Under the pieces are notes generated by a model. It saw only the letters and a program-made list of their open reading frames with translations, was not told the origin of the DNA and did not search any database. The translations under genes and the position numbers were made by a program. 33,753 nucleotides of DNA from CAZMHL01 sp045605445. GTDB lineage: Bacteria > Bacillota > Clostridia > RGIG6154. Numbering within the stretch: the stretch's first letter is position 1; the number at the start of each line of letters is the position of its first letter. The DNA is taken from contig JAZUPZ010000003.1 in NCBI GenBank assembly GCA_045605445.1, positions 1 to 33,753 of the forward strand. Direction: 5' to 3'. Below, in pieces: positions 24,000-31,433 of the stretch.

Positions 24000-24039
24000 A
24001 GCTTTAAATTTTGCATAAAATTTGAATGGAGGTTATGAT

Positions 24040-24621
24040 ATGAGTTTAGTACCTATGGTAGTGGAACAGACAAGCAGAGGAGAACGTTCTTACGATATTT
24101 TTTCAAGACTTCTTAATGACAGAATTATTTTCCTTGGAGAAGAAGTTAACGACACAACTGCCAGCCTGGTTGTTGCACAGCTTTTGTTTTTAGAAGGCGT
24201 AGATCCTGAAAAAGACATAAGCCTTTACATCAACAGTCCGGGTGGTTCGATAACAGCCGGTATGGCTATATACGATACGATGCAGTATATCAAATGTGAT
24301 GTTTCAACGATTTGTATTGGTATGGCTGCAAGTATGGGAGCTTTTCTTCTCTCGGCAGGAGCAAAAGGAAAAAGATTTGCGCTTCCAAACAGCGAAATAA
24401 TGATTCATCAGCCTTTGGGCGGAACTCAGGGTCAGGCAACTGATATTAAAATTCATGCTGACAGAATAATCAGAATGCGTAAAAACCTTAATCAGATTCT
24501 TTCCGAAAGAACCGGTAAGCCGATTGAAATTATTGAAAAAGATACTGAAAGAGATAATTTTATGTCTGCTCAGGAAGCTATGGAATACGGACTTATCGAC
24601 AAAGTTATTACAAACAGATAG
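24040..24621 (+). CDS. clpP: ATP-dependent Clp protease proteolytic subunit
   Basis: The product is 193 residues from the ATG at 24040, with GGAGG seven bases upstream. The serine protease triad is complete: Ser98 in MAASMGAF, His123 in MIHQPLGG and Asp172 in TERDNF. The N-terminal SLVPMVVEQTSRGERSYDIF is typical of mature ClpP, with little propeptide. It forms tetradecameric barrels that degrade proteins unfolded by ClpX, encoded 22 bases downstream. Confidence 0.98.
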   Translation: MSLVPMVVEQTSRGERSYDIFSRLLNDRIIFLGEEVNDTTASLVVAQLLFLEGVDPEKDISLYINSPGGSITAGMAIYDTMQYIKCDVSTICIGMAASMGAFLLSAGAKGKRFALPNSEIMIHQPLGGTQGQATDIKIHADRIIRMRKNLNQILSERTGKPIEIIEKDTERDNFMSAQEAMEYGLIDKVITNR

Positions 24622-24643
24622 TACAAAATGAATGGAGGCTAAT

Positions 24644-25903
24644 ATGCCTAAAGACGATAATAATCAGATAAGATGTTCCTTTTGCGGAAAAACCCAGGAT
24701 ATGGTTACAAGACTTGTTGCCGGACCCGGAGTTTATATCTGCAATGAATGTATAGATGTATGTTCTGATATTTTAATTGCAGAAGTTGAAGATAAACAGC
24801 CGGAAACAACTGAACATATAGAGAGAGAACTTCCTAAACCTTCTGAAATTTCTGAAGCCCTTTCCGAGTATGTAGTAGGACAGGACGATGCGAAAAAAGC
24901 ATTGGCTGTTGCAGTGTATAATCATTATAAACGTATAAATGCTATGGATGATTCGGATGATGTAGAAATACAAAAAAGCAACATTCTTATGCTCGGACCG
25001 ACCGGTTCGGGAAAAACTCTGCTGGCTTCCACATTGGCAAAAATTCTTAATGTTCCTTTTGCTATAGCTGATGCAACAAGTCTTACCGAAGCCGGCTATG
25101 TGGGCGAAGATGTTGAAAACATTCTTTTGAAACTTATTCAGGCGGCAGACTTTGATATTGAACTGGCTGAACAGGGAATTATCTATATTGATGAAATTGA
25201 CAAAATTGCAAGAAAGTCTGAAAACCCTTCTATTACCCGTGATGTAAGCGGTGAGGGTGTTCAGCAGGCGTTGCTTAAAATCCTTGAGGGAACTGTTGCT
25301 TCTGTTCCGCCTCAGGGAGGCCGAAAGCATCCTCATCAGGATTTTATACAGATTGACACAACTAATATATTGTTTATTTGTGCCGGTGCATTTGACGGAA
25401 TGGACAAAATAATTGAAAAGAGAATGGGAAACAAAGTCGTTGGATTCGGAGCAAACATTATGACTTCAGCAGAAACAAAGAAAAAAATCAGTTCAAAAAA
25501 TGTTTTGCCTGAAGATTTGTTAAAGTTTGGTTTAATTCCTGAATTTGTTGGAAGATTGCCTGTTGTTGTTGCATTGGAGCAGTTAGGCAGGGTAGAACTC
25601 ATAAGAATTCTAAAAGAACCGAAAAATGCTCTTACTAAACAGTATAAAAAATTATTCAGTTATGACGGATGCGAACTTGATTTCACAGATACTGCATTAG
25701 AAGCTATTGCTGATAAAGCTCTTGAAAGAAAAACCGGAGCACGAGGATTGCGTTCGATAATAGAGTCTTCGATGACTGAGATAATGTTCGAAATTCCTTC
25801 TAAAGAAGAAGTGAAAAAATGTATAATAACAAAAGATACAATATGTAAAGGTAAACGTCCTGATTTAGTACTTGACAAAACTAAAAAAGAAAATGCATCA
25901 TAA
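24644..25903 (+). CDS. clpX: ATP-dependent Clp protease ATP-binding subunit ClpX
   Basis: The product is 419 residues from the ATG at 24644. The N-terminal zinc domain has cysteines 11, 14, 33 and 36. Walker A is GPTGSGKT at 118-125, the pore loop is GYVG at 151-154, Walker B is IIYIDE at 179-184, and the RKHPHQDF loop is typical of ClpX. The upstream in-frame ATG at 24632 precedes the GGAGG site and is not used. It unfolds tagged or damaged proteins and feeds them to ClpP. Confidence 0.98.
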   Translation: MPKDDNNQIRCSFCGKTQDMVTRLVAGPGVYICNECIDVCSDILIAEVEDKQPETTEHIERELPKPSEISEALSEYVVGQDDAKKALAVAVYNHYKRINAMDDSDDVEIQKSNILMLGPTGSGKTLLASTLAKILNVPFAIADATSLTEAGYVGEDVENILLKLIQAADFDIELAEQGIIYIDEIDKIARKSENPSITRDVSGEGVQQALLKILEGTVASVPPQGGRKHPHQDFIQIDTTNILFICAGAFDGMDKIIEKRMGNKVVGFGANIMTSAETKKKISSKNVLPEDLLKFGLIPEFVGRLPVVVALEQLGRVELIRILKEPKNALTKQYKKLFSYDGCELDFTDTALEAIADKALERKTGARGLRSIIESSMTEIMFEIPSKEEVKKCIITKDTICKGKRPDLVLDKTKKENAS

Positions 25904-25907
25904 TAAG

Positions 25908-25927
25908 CGGCAGCCAATAGGCTGCCG
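25908..25927 (+). terminator. GC-rich hairpin after clpX (possible partial terminator)
   Basis: CGGCAGCC (25908-25915) pairs perfectly with GGCTGCCG (25920-25927) around AATA. Only mixed A/T follows rather than a T tract, so it may protect the 3' end or attenuate rather than fully terminate. Confidence 0.5.
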
Positions 25928-25947
25928 TATATTTACAGGAGAAAGAT

Positions 25948-26535
25948 ATGTATAAAATTTATAAAGTTATAACCGGTATGCTTGAAGAAAATTGTTATAT
26001 ATTGAGTAATGAAAAAAAAGAATGTGTTATTATAGATCCTGGCGATGATTTTCATAAGATCAAAAATTTGATAGATGATCAAGATTTTGTTCCAAAAGCG
26101 ATTGCAATAACACATGGACATTATGATCATACCGATGCCGTTTCGGAAGTTAAAAAAACTTATTCTGTTCCTTTATATATGAATCGCAATGATGGTTTTC
26201 TTACAAATAATAAGTTTGCAGTTGATTTCAGCAGCGAAGAAATTAAAGAACTCGAAGGTTTTGCGATTGCTGCTTATCACACTCCGGGGCATTCTCCGGG
26301 AGGAACCTGTTACCTCGTTCAAGATAATCTGTTTACAGGGGATACATTGTTTCGTGGAACAATAGGAAGGTGTGATTTCGATGGTGGTTCTTTCACTGAT
26401 ATGCTTAAATCGCTTGGTGATGTTTTGATGAAATTTAGCGATGAAATCAAAATTTTCCCCGGTCATGGCCCGTCTTCAACGATAGGTAATGAGAAAAGAA
26501 CAAATCCATATATGATAAATTTAAAAAAATCTTAA
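25948..26535 (+). CDS. MBL-fold metallo-hydrolase (glyoxalase II-like)
   Basis: The product is 195 residues with the metallo-beta-lactamase fold. The metal motif THGHYDH at 55-61 supplies His56, His58, Asp60 and His61. HTPGHSPGG, FTGDTLFRGTIGR and IFPGHGPSSTIGNE complete the dinuclear site. It has the core of glyoxalase II but is shorter and lacks its C-terminal substrate domain, like the YcbL/GloB-type proteins of many bacteria. The physiological substrate is uncertain. AGGAG lies seven bases before the ATG. Confidence 0.9.
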   Translation: MYKIYKVITGMLEENCYILSNEKKECVIIDPGDDFHKIKNLIDDQDFVPKAIAITHGHYDHTDAVSEVKKTYSVPLYMNRNDGFLTNNKFAVDFSSEEIKELEGFAIAAYHTPGHSPGGTCYLVQDNLFTGDTLFRGTIGRCDFDGGSFTDMLKSLGDVLMKFSDEIKIFPGHGPSSTIGNEKRTNPYMINLKKS

Positions 26536-26553
26536 AAAAAATCAAAAAAAGTA

Positions 26554-26582
26554 TTGACAATTTATATTAAAGTTGTTATAAT
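26554..26582 (+). promoter_or_regulatory. Consensus promoter for the tRNA cluster
   Basis: TTGACA (26554-26559), a 17-base spacer, then TATAAT (26577-26582), both perfect. Transcription would start about 16 bases before the first tRNA. Confidence 0.95.
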
Positions 26583-26605
26583 GTAACAGTCGCAAATGAG
26601 AAGAT

Positions 26606-26679
26606 GCGGGTGTAGTTCAATGGTAGAACATCAGCCTTCCAAGCTGATTGTGAGAGTTCGATTCTCTTCACCCGCTCCA
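26606..26679 (+). tRNA. tRNA-Gly (anticodon TCC)
   Basis: The acceptor stem is GCGGGTG with CACCCGC, the anticodon loop is CTTCCAA, the T loop is GTTCGATTC, and CCA is encoded. It is 74 bases long. Confidence 0.96.
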
Positions 26680-26685
26680 CATTAT

Positions 26686-26762
<77 letters not shown>

Positions 26763-26811
26763 AGTTTCTTGTTTGCGTCTTTTTTATTGCGATATACTAA
26801 ATTTTAAATAT

Positions 26812-26889
<78 letters not shown>

Positions 26890-26892
26890 CAT

Positions 26893-26920
26893 GAGAACGT
26901 TATATACGTTCTCTTTTTTT
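26893..26920 (+). terminator. Terminator of the tRNA cluster
   Basis: GAGAACGT (26893-26900) pairs with ACGTTCTC (26906-26913) around TATAT, followed by seven T residues. Confidence 0.93.
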
Positions 26921-26995
26921 ATTTATGCCTAAAGATAGTGATTTAATTGTCAAATGGTCTTTCGCGATATTAGTAAACACAGGCTTCTTTTCTAC

Positions 26996-27023
26996 TTGAC
27001 TTATTTTTTATTTATTATATAAT
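26996..27023 (+). promoter_or_regulatory. Promoter for the GH28 pair
   Basis: TTGACT (26996-27001), a 16-base spacer, then TATAAT (27018-27023), 29 bases before the ATG. I see no obvious operator or catabolite-response element beside it. Confidence 0.8.
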
Positions 27024-27052
27024 AGAGTTATAGTAAGAAAAGGGGGAAAGCT

Positions 27053-28312
27053 ATGAAAAAAATCGAAGAGTTCGGTGTGCTCGGAAATGGTACGGATGAA
27101 ACGGTTCTGATACAAAAAGCTATCGATATATGTTCTGAAAACAAAGAAGAATTGATTTTTAATAAAGGTACATATATTACGACAACACTTTTTCTCAGGG
27201 ATGATTCGGTTATTAACCTTGAGTGCGGAACTGTTGTAAAAGCAAATCCCGATTTTAAGACATGGGAAAAGTCTTCGCATAAGCCTTTGATTTACGCTCT
27301 TGGTGTTAAAAATGTTACAATTAAAGGCAAAGGTGAAGTTTGCTGTAACGGAACTCTGTTCAGAGACGAAGTCGGAAAACCTTTATGGGAGGCAAGACCT
27401 CACGGAACTGTTGTGTTCAGAAACAGTTCTGACATTACGCTTTCAGATGTTAAAATTACCGATTCTGTGAGCTGGACAGTTCATTTTGATAATTGTGAGC
27501 ATGCTGTTGTTGACAATATTACAATAAGAAATCCTGAATATAGACTATCTAACTGCTGCGACGGAATTGACATCAACGGTTGCAGACATATCGAAATTAA
27601 GAATTGCGATATCGAAACAGGTGATGATGCTATTTGTCTTAAAAATATCGATGTCGTGAACCGTTCGCATAAGCGGGAAGCAATGTATGATATATATGCT
27701 CACGACTGTGTTCTTGCAACTACTTGTAACGGATTTAAAATAGGTACTGAAACAGTAGGAGATGCTTACGATATAAGAGTTGAAAATATAACTCTTAACA
27801 GACATTCAAATTGCGCTGATTCCGGATATCCCGAAGGGATGGGTATGCCCCTTTCAGCTATAGATCTTCAGTCTAACGACGGAGCAATTATTCACGATAT
27901 TACGGTGAAAAATTTTCACGCTACTTTAGCAGGAACTCCTTTATTCGTTGTACTTCAGAAAAGAAGAACAATTACCGAAAGTTCTGAACCTGGAAAACTT
28001 TACAACATCTGTATAGAAAATTTTAAAGTGGATAACTCAATAAGACCGAGTCTTATAAACTCTTGTGAAGGTGCTTTCGTTGAAAATGTTATCTTAAAGA
28101 ACACGGAGATTCACAACTTCGAAACATACAAAGGTGAGCACAAAGCGATAAGAGCGTGCGGAAGATGTTATCCTGACCCCTACAACTATGGTCATTTTCC
28201 TGCTTACGGATTGTTTGGATATAACGTTAAAAATTTGGATATCAGTGAAAATGTGATTTTCTGTGATGAAGAGAACAGTGGTAGAAAAGATGTTATTGTT
28301 GAAAATGATTAA
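27053..28312 (+). CDS. Glycoside hydrolase family 28-like protein, first of a tandem pair
   Basis: The product is 419 residues with the right-handed parallel beta-helix of polygalacturonase-like enzymes. The pectin-lyase-fold start is visible (FGVLGNGTDETVLIQKAID, then IFNKGTYITTTLFL). The catalytic region has CCDGIDINGC with Asp170, then TGDDAICLK with Asp191-Asp192. Where classical polygalacturonases have a GHG histidine, this copy has CNG (Asn226). There is no signal peptide, so it should act in the cytoplasm, probably on imported oligogalacturonides or other uronide-containing glycans. GGGGG lies upstream of the ATG. The stop is 11 bases before the second copy. Confidence 0.88.
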   Translation: MKKIEEFGVLGNGTDETVLIQKAIDICSENKEELIFNKGTYITTTLFLRDDSVINLECGTVVKANPDFKTWEKSSHKPLIYALGVKNVTIKGKGEVCCNGTLFRDEVGKPLWEARPHGTVVFRNSSDITLSDVKITDSVSWTVHFDNCEHAVVDNITIRNPEYRLSNCCDGIDINGCRHIEIKNCDIETGDDAICLKNIDVVNRSHKREAMYDIYAHDCVLATTCNGFKIGTETVGDAYDIRVENITLNRHSNCADSGYPEGMGMPLSAIDLQSNDGAIIHDITVKNFHATLAGTPLFVVLQKRRTITESSEPGKLYNICIENFKVDNSIRPSLINSCEGAFVENVILKNTEIHNFETYKGEHKAIRACGRCYPDPYNYGHFPAYGLFGYNVKNLDISENVIFCDEENSGRKDVIVEND

Positions 28313-28323
28313 GGAATGAGATT

Positions 28324-29568
28324 ATGGACATAAAAGATTTTGGGGTTATTTCGGATGAAAGATTGTTACAGACCGATAAAATTCAATCGGCTATAAACAA
28401 TGCGGCAGCGCAAAAAGAAACACTTATATTTCCCAAAGGCACCTATGTGACTACTACGTTATATCTTTGTGATGATTCTCATATAATAGTTGAAGAGGGA
28501 GCATTGATAATTGCAAGTCCTTCTTTTAAGGATTGGGCTGTTTCTGATAAAAAACCTCTGATACTAGCAGAAGATAAAACCAATATTTCCATAACCGGAA
28601 AAGGGTGTTTTTCTTGCAATGGAGATTATTATCACGATACAGAAGGCAACCCAACATCGCTATTCAGCCCGTCACACACAATTGAATTTTTCAGATGTAA
28701 AAACATTGTGCTTAAAGATATCACCGTAAGAGATTCTGTAACGTGGACGATCCATTTTGATGATTGTGAGAATGTTCTGGCTGACGGTGTCGTAATCAGA
28801 AATCCTGACTGGTGGGCTTCTCATTGCTCTGATGGGTTTGATATTAATGGTTGCAGGCATTTTGAAATAAAAAACTGTGATATCGAAACGGGTGATGATG
28901 CAATTTGTCTTAAAAATTTTTCGGGCAACTCTGAAAGAAATGCTATGTTTGATGTAAAAATACATAACTGTCTGTTAAGAACTACTTCTCACGGAGTTAA
29001 AATAGGTACTGAAACGAAAGGGGATGTATATGATGTTCTTATTGAAAACATCGAATTGAAAAAACATAGAACAGCCAATGAATTCAGATACCCTGATATG
29101 GGAGGATATCCGCTTGTCGCACTTAGTGTTCAGTCAAACGACGGAGCAAGCGTTCACGATATCACCTGTAGAAATTTTAAGGTTGAAGTTGTTGATACCC
29201 CAATATTTATAATTTTACAAAACAGAACTACCCTTTGTCCTAAAGCTGAAACAGGAAAAGTGTATAATGTTTATATTGATAATATGAAAGTGGATAAATG
29301 TTTAAGGGCAAGCCAAATAAATGTTTGCGAAAAAGGAATTGTTGAAAATATTAAAATCTCAAATTTCGAGGCACACAATTATGAAACTTATGCAGGAGAA
29401 TACAAAGCATTTGTTCCGGAAGGTCGCTGGTATCCGGATGCTTATAACTACGGACATATGCCTGCTTATGGGTTGTTTGCCAGAAGAGTTGAAAAATTAG
29501 ATATAAGTGAAAACGTTAAATTTTATGACGAATCTTTTTCGGGAAGATTAGCCGTAATTATTGAATAA
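28324..29568 (+). CDS. Glycoside hydrolase family 28-like protein, second of a tandem pair
   Basis: The product is 414 residues and collinear with its neighbour along the whole length, including shared phrases such as DIETGDDAICLKN and the C-terminal YNYGHMPAYGLF. It has HCSDGFDINGC with Asp170, the GDD pair at 191-192, and SHG with His223 in the position where the first copy has Asn. It therefore looks more like a conventional hydrolase than its neighbour. It lacks a signal peptide too. AAGGA before the ATG at 28324 and the 11-base gap indicate one transcript with the first copy and probably with the phosphohexomutase gene 18 bases downstream. Confidence 0.88.
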   Translation: MDIKDFGVISDERLLQTDKIQSAINNAAAQKETLIFPKGTYVTTTLYLCDDSHIIVEEGALIIASPSFKDWAVSDKKPLILAEDKTNISITGKGCFSCNGDYYHDTEGNPTSLFSPSHTIEFFRCKNIVLKDITVRDSVTWTIHFDDCENVLADGVVIRNPDWWASHCSDGFDINGCRHFEIKNCDIETGDDAICLKNFSGNSERNAMFDVKIHNCLLRTTSHGVKIGTETKGDVYDVLIENIELKKHRTANEFRYPDMGGYPLVALSVQSNDGASVHDITCRNFKVEVVDTPIFIILQNRTTLCPKAETGKVYNVYIDNMKVDKCLRASQINVCEKGIVENIKISNFEAHNYETYAGEYKAFVPEGRWYPDAYNYGHMPAYGLFARRVEKLDISENVKFYDESFSGRLAVIIE

Positions 29569-29586
29569 AATACAATGGAGGATATT

Positions 29587-31260
29587 ATGACTTATTTAGA
29601 AAATTATGAAAAATGGATTAACAGTGATAGTGTTGATAAGGAAACAAAGGATGAATTGCTTAAAATCAAAGATGATCAGAAAGCTATAGAGGACAGATTT
29701 TATAAAAATCTTGAGTTTGGAACAGGAGGACTCAGAGGTGTTATCGGTGCAGGTTGCAACAGAATGAATGTATATACTGTTCGACATGCTACCCAGGGGG
29801 TTTCCGATTATGTTAAATCCTGTGGTGACTTGGCGGTAAAAAAAGGTTTTGTTATAGCTTACGATACAAGGCATAAATCTGATGTTTTCGCAAAAGAAGC
29901 TGCCAATATACTTATTAACAATGGAATTAAAGCATATTTGTTTGACAGACCTGTTCCTACTCCGGAGCTTTCCTTCAGTGTCAGAGAACTTGGCGCTTTC
30001 GGTGGTATTGTTATAACTGCAAGTCACAATCCGGCAGAATATAACGGTTACAAAGTTTACGATGAAAACGGATGTCAGATTACAGTAGAAGCGGCAGAAA
30101 CAATTTATTCTGTTATGCAGAAAAATGATATACTTGATATTTCTTTTGAAAACAGAGAGAAAGATATCAATTATATTGGTGACGAGGTTGAAAATAAATA
30201 TATTTCTGCAGTTTTTAATCAGGCAATTAACGTTGAAAAAATTAAAGAATGTGCATCAGATTATAAAGTTGTATATACTCCTCTTCACGGAACAGGAAGA
30301 GTTCCTGTTGAAAAAATATTGAATAAAATAGGTGTTAATGTTATTCCTGTTCGTGAACAATATATGCCTGATCCGAATTTTTCAACAGTAAAGAGCCCTA
30401 ATCCGGAAGAAAAAGACGGGCTTGCTATGGCGATAGCTCTTGCTGAAAAAGAGGGAGCAGAGTTAGTTGTTGCGACTGACCCTGATTCAGACCGTTTGGG
30501 TGTAGTTATCAAAAATGATAAAAATGAATTTATTCCTCTTACAGGTAATCAGGTTGGAATTTTGCTTTTGAACTATATCATTACACATAAAAAAGATGTA
30601 CTGAATCCTGCCATTGTGAAAACAATTGTTACAACCCCTATGGCAGATGCTATGGCTGAAGCTGAAAATATAAAAGTGTTTAACGTTCTTACAGGTTTCA
30701 AATTTATAGGTGAAAAGATTTTCGAATTCGAACAAAGCGGCAGTAACAGTTATCTTTTTGGCTTTGAAGAAAGTTGCGGATATCTTTCGGGTACATATGC
30801 AAGAGATAAGGATGCGGTTGTAGCTGCAATGCTTGTGTCTGAAATGTATGCGTATTACAACTGTGTACATAAGACCACTTTGTATGAAGTTCTTGAAGGA
30901 TTGTATAAAGAATACGGTTATTATAAAGAAAGCCTTGCTTCTATTACAATTAAAGGCAAGGAAGGACTTGAAAAAATCACTCAGATTATGGATGTCATGA
31001 GAAAGGATTGCAAGGAAAAAATAGCAGGTCTTGCTGTTGAAAATGTTGTTGATTATCTTGAAACTGATAAAACAAAACTTCCAAAATCAAATGTACTGAG
31101 TTTTGAGCTTAAAGACGGACGCAAATTTATTATAAGACCTTCTGGAACAGAACCTAAAATCAAAATTTATTTCTTTGTAAAAGGGGAGTCTTCCGCACAT
31201 TCTGCAGAAATATTAGGAAATCTCGAAAATGATGTAAAGAGTTTTATAAACGAAATTTAA
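29587..31260 (+). CDS. Phosphohexomutase (phosphoglucomutase/phosphomannomutase, PgcA-like)
   Basis: The product is 557 residues from the ATG at 29587, with GGAGG six bases upstream. The alpha-D-phosphohexomutase motifs occur in order: FGTGGLRGVIGAG at 44-56, the phosphoserine loop TASHNPAEYNG with Ser146, the magnesium loop DPDSDRLG at 298-305, the sugar-binding GFEESCGYLSG near 395, and the phosphate-binding RPSGTEPKIK near 520. It interconverts glucose-1-phosphate and glucose-6-phosphate (or the mannose equivalents). It follows the GH28 pair closely and may be co-expressed, though this gene is common in all carbohydrate metabolism. Confidence 0.94.
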   Translation: MTYLENYEKWINSDSVDKETKDELLKIKDDQKAIEDRFYKNLEFGTGGLRGVIGAGCNRMNVYTVRHATQGVSDYVKSCGDLAVKKGFVIAYDTRHKSDVFAKEAANILINNGIKAYLFDRPVPTPELSFSVRELGAFGGIVITASHNPAEYNGYKVYDENGCQITVEAAETIYSVMQKNDILDISFENREKDINYIGDEVENKYISAVFNQAINVEKIKECASDYKVVYTPLHGTGRVPVEKILNKIGVNVIPVREQYMPDPNFSTVKSPNPEEKDGLAMAIALAEKEGAELVVATDPDSDRLGVVIKNDKNEFIPLTGNQVGILLLNYIITHKKDVLNPAIVKTIVTTPMADAMAEAENIKVFNVLTGFKFIGEKIFEFEQSGSNSYLFGFEESCGYLSGTYARDKDAVVAAMLVSEMYAYYNCVHKTTLYEVLEGLYKEYGYYKESLASITIKGKEGLEKITQIMDVMRKDCKEKIAGLAVENVVDYLETDKTKLPKSNVLSFELKDGRKFIIRPSGTEPKIKIYFFVKGESSAHSAEILGNLENDVKSFINEI

Positions 31261-31285
31261 AAAACAGGCTTTGCCTGTTTTTTTT
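31261..31285 (+). terminator. Rho-independent terminator after the phosphohexomutase gene
   Basis: AAAACAGGC (31261-31269) pairs with GCCTGTTTT (31273-31281) around TTT, and the T tract continues. A second hairpin, TTGCTACT with AGTAGCAA (31285-31308), follows directly. Confidence 0.92.
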
Positions 31286-31363
31286 GCTACTGCAATTATA
31301 GTAGCAATATTGAAAATTTTAATATAAAATTAGCAAAAACAGGCAAAAAATTTACTTAAACAC

Positions 31364-31392
31364 TTTACAAATTGACTTAAATCATATATAAT
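31364..31392 (+). promoter_or_regulatory. Promoter for ppdK
   Basis: TTTACA (31364-31369), a 17-base spacer, then TATAAT (31387-31392). The 5' UTR would be about 35 bases, with AAGGAGAGG as ribosome-binding site. Confidence 0.85.
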
Positions 31393-31433
31393 TAGAACGT
31401 TAATAAGATTACAATTTTTAAGGAGAGGAAAAT

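Noticed and set aside
23669..24016. Minus-strand open frame of 115 codons over the trigger-factor tail
   Set aside because: It is the mirror of the AAA/ACA-rich repeat, giving a Phe/Val/Ala string with no start signals. It reflects codon use on the coding strand.
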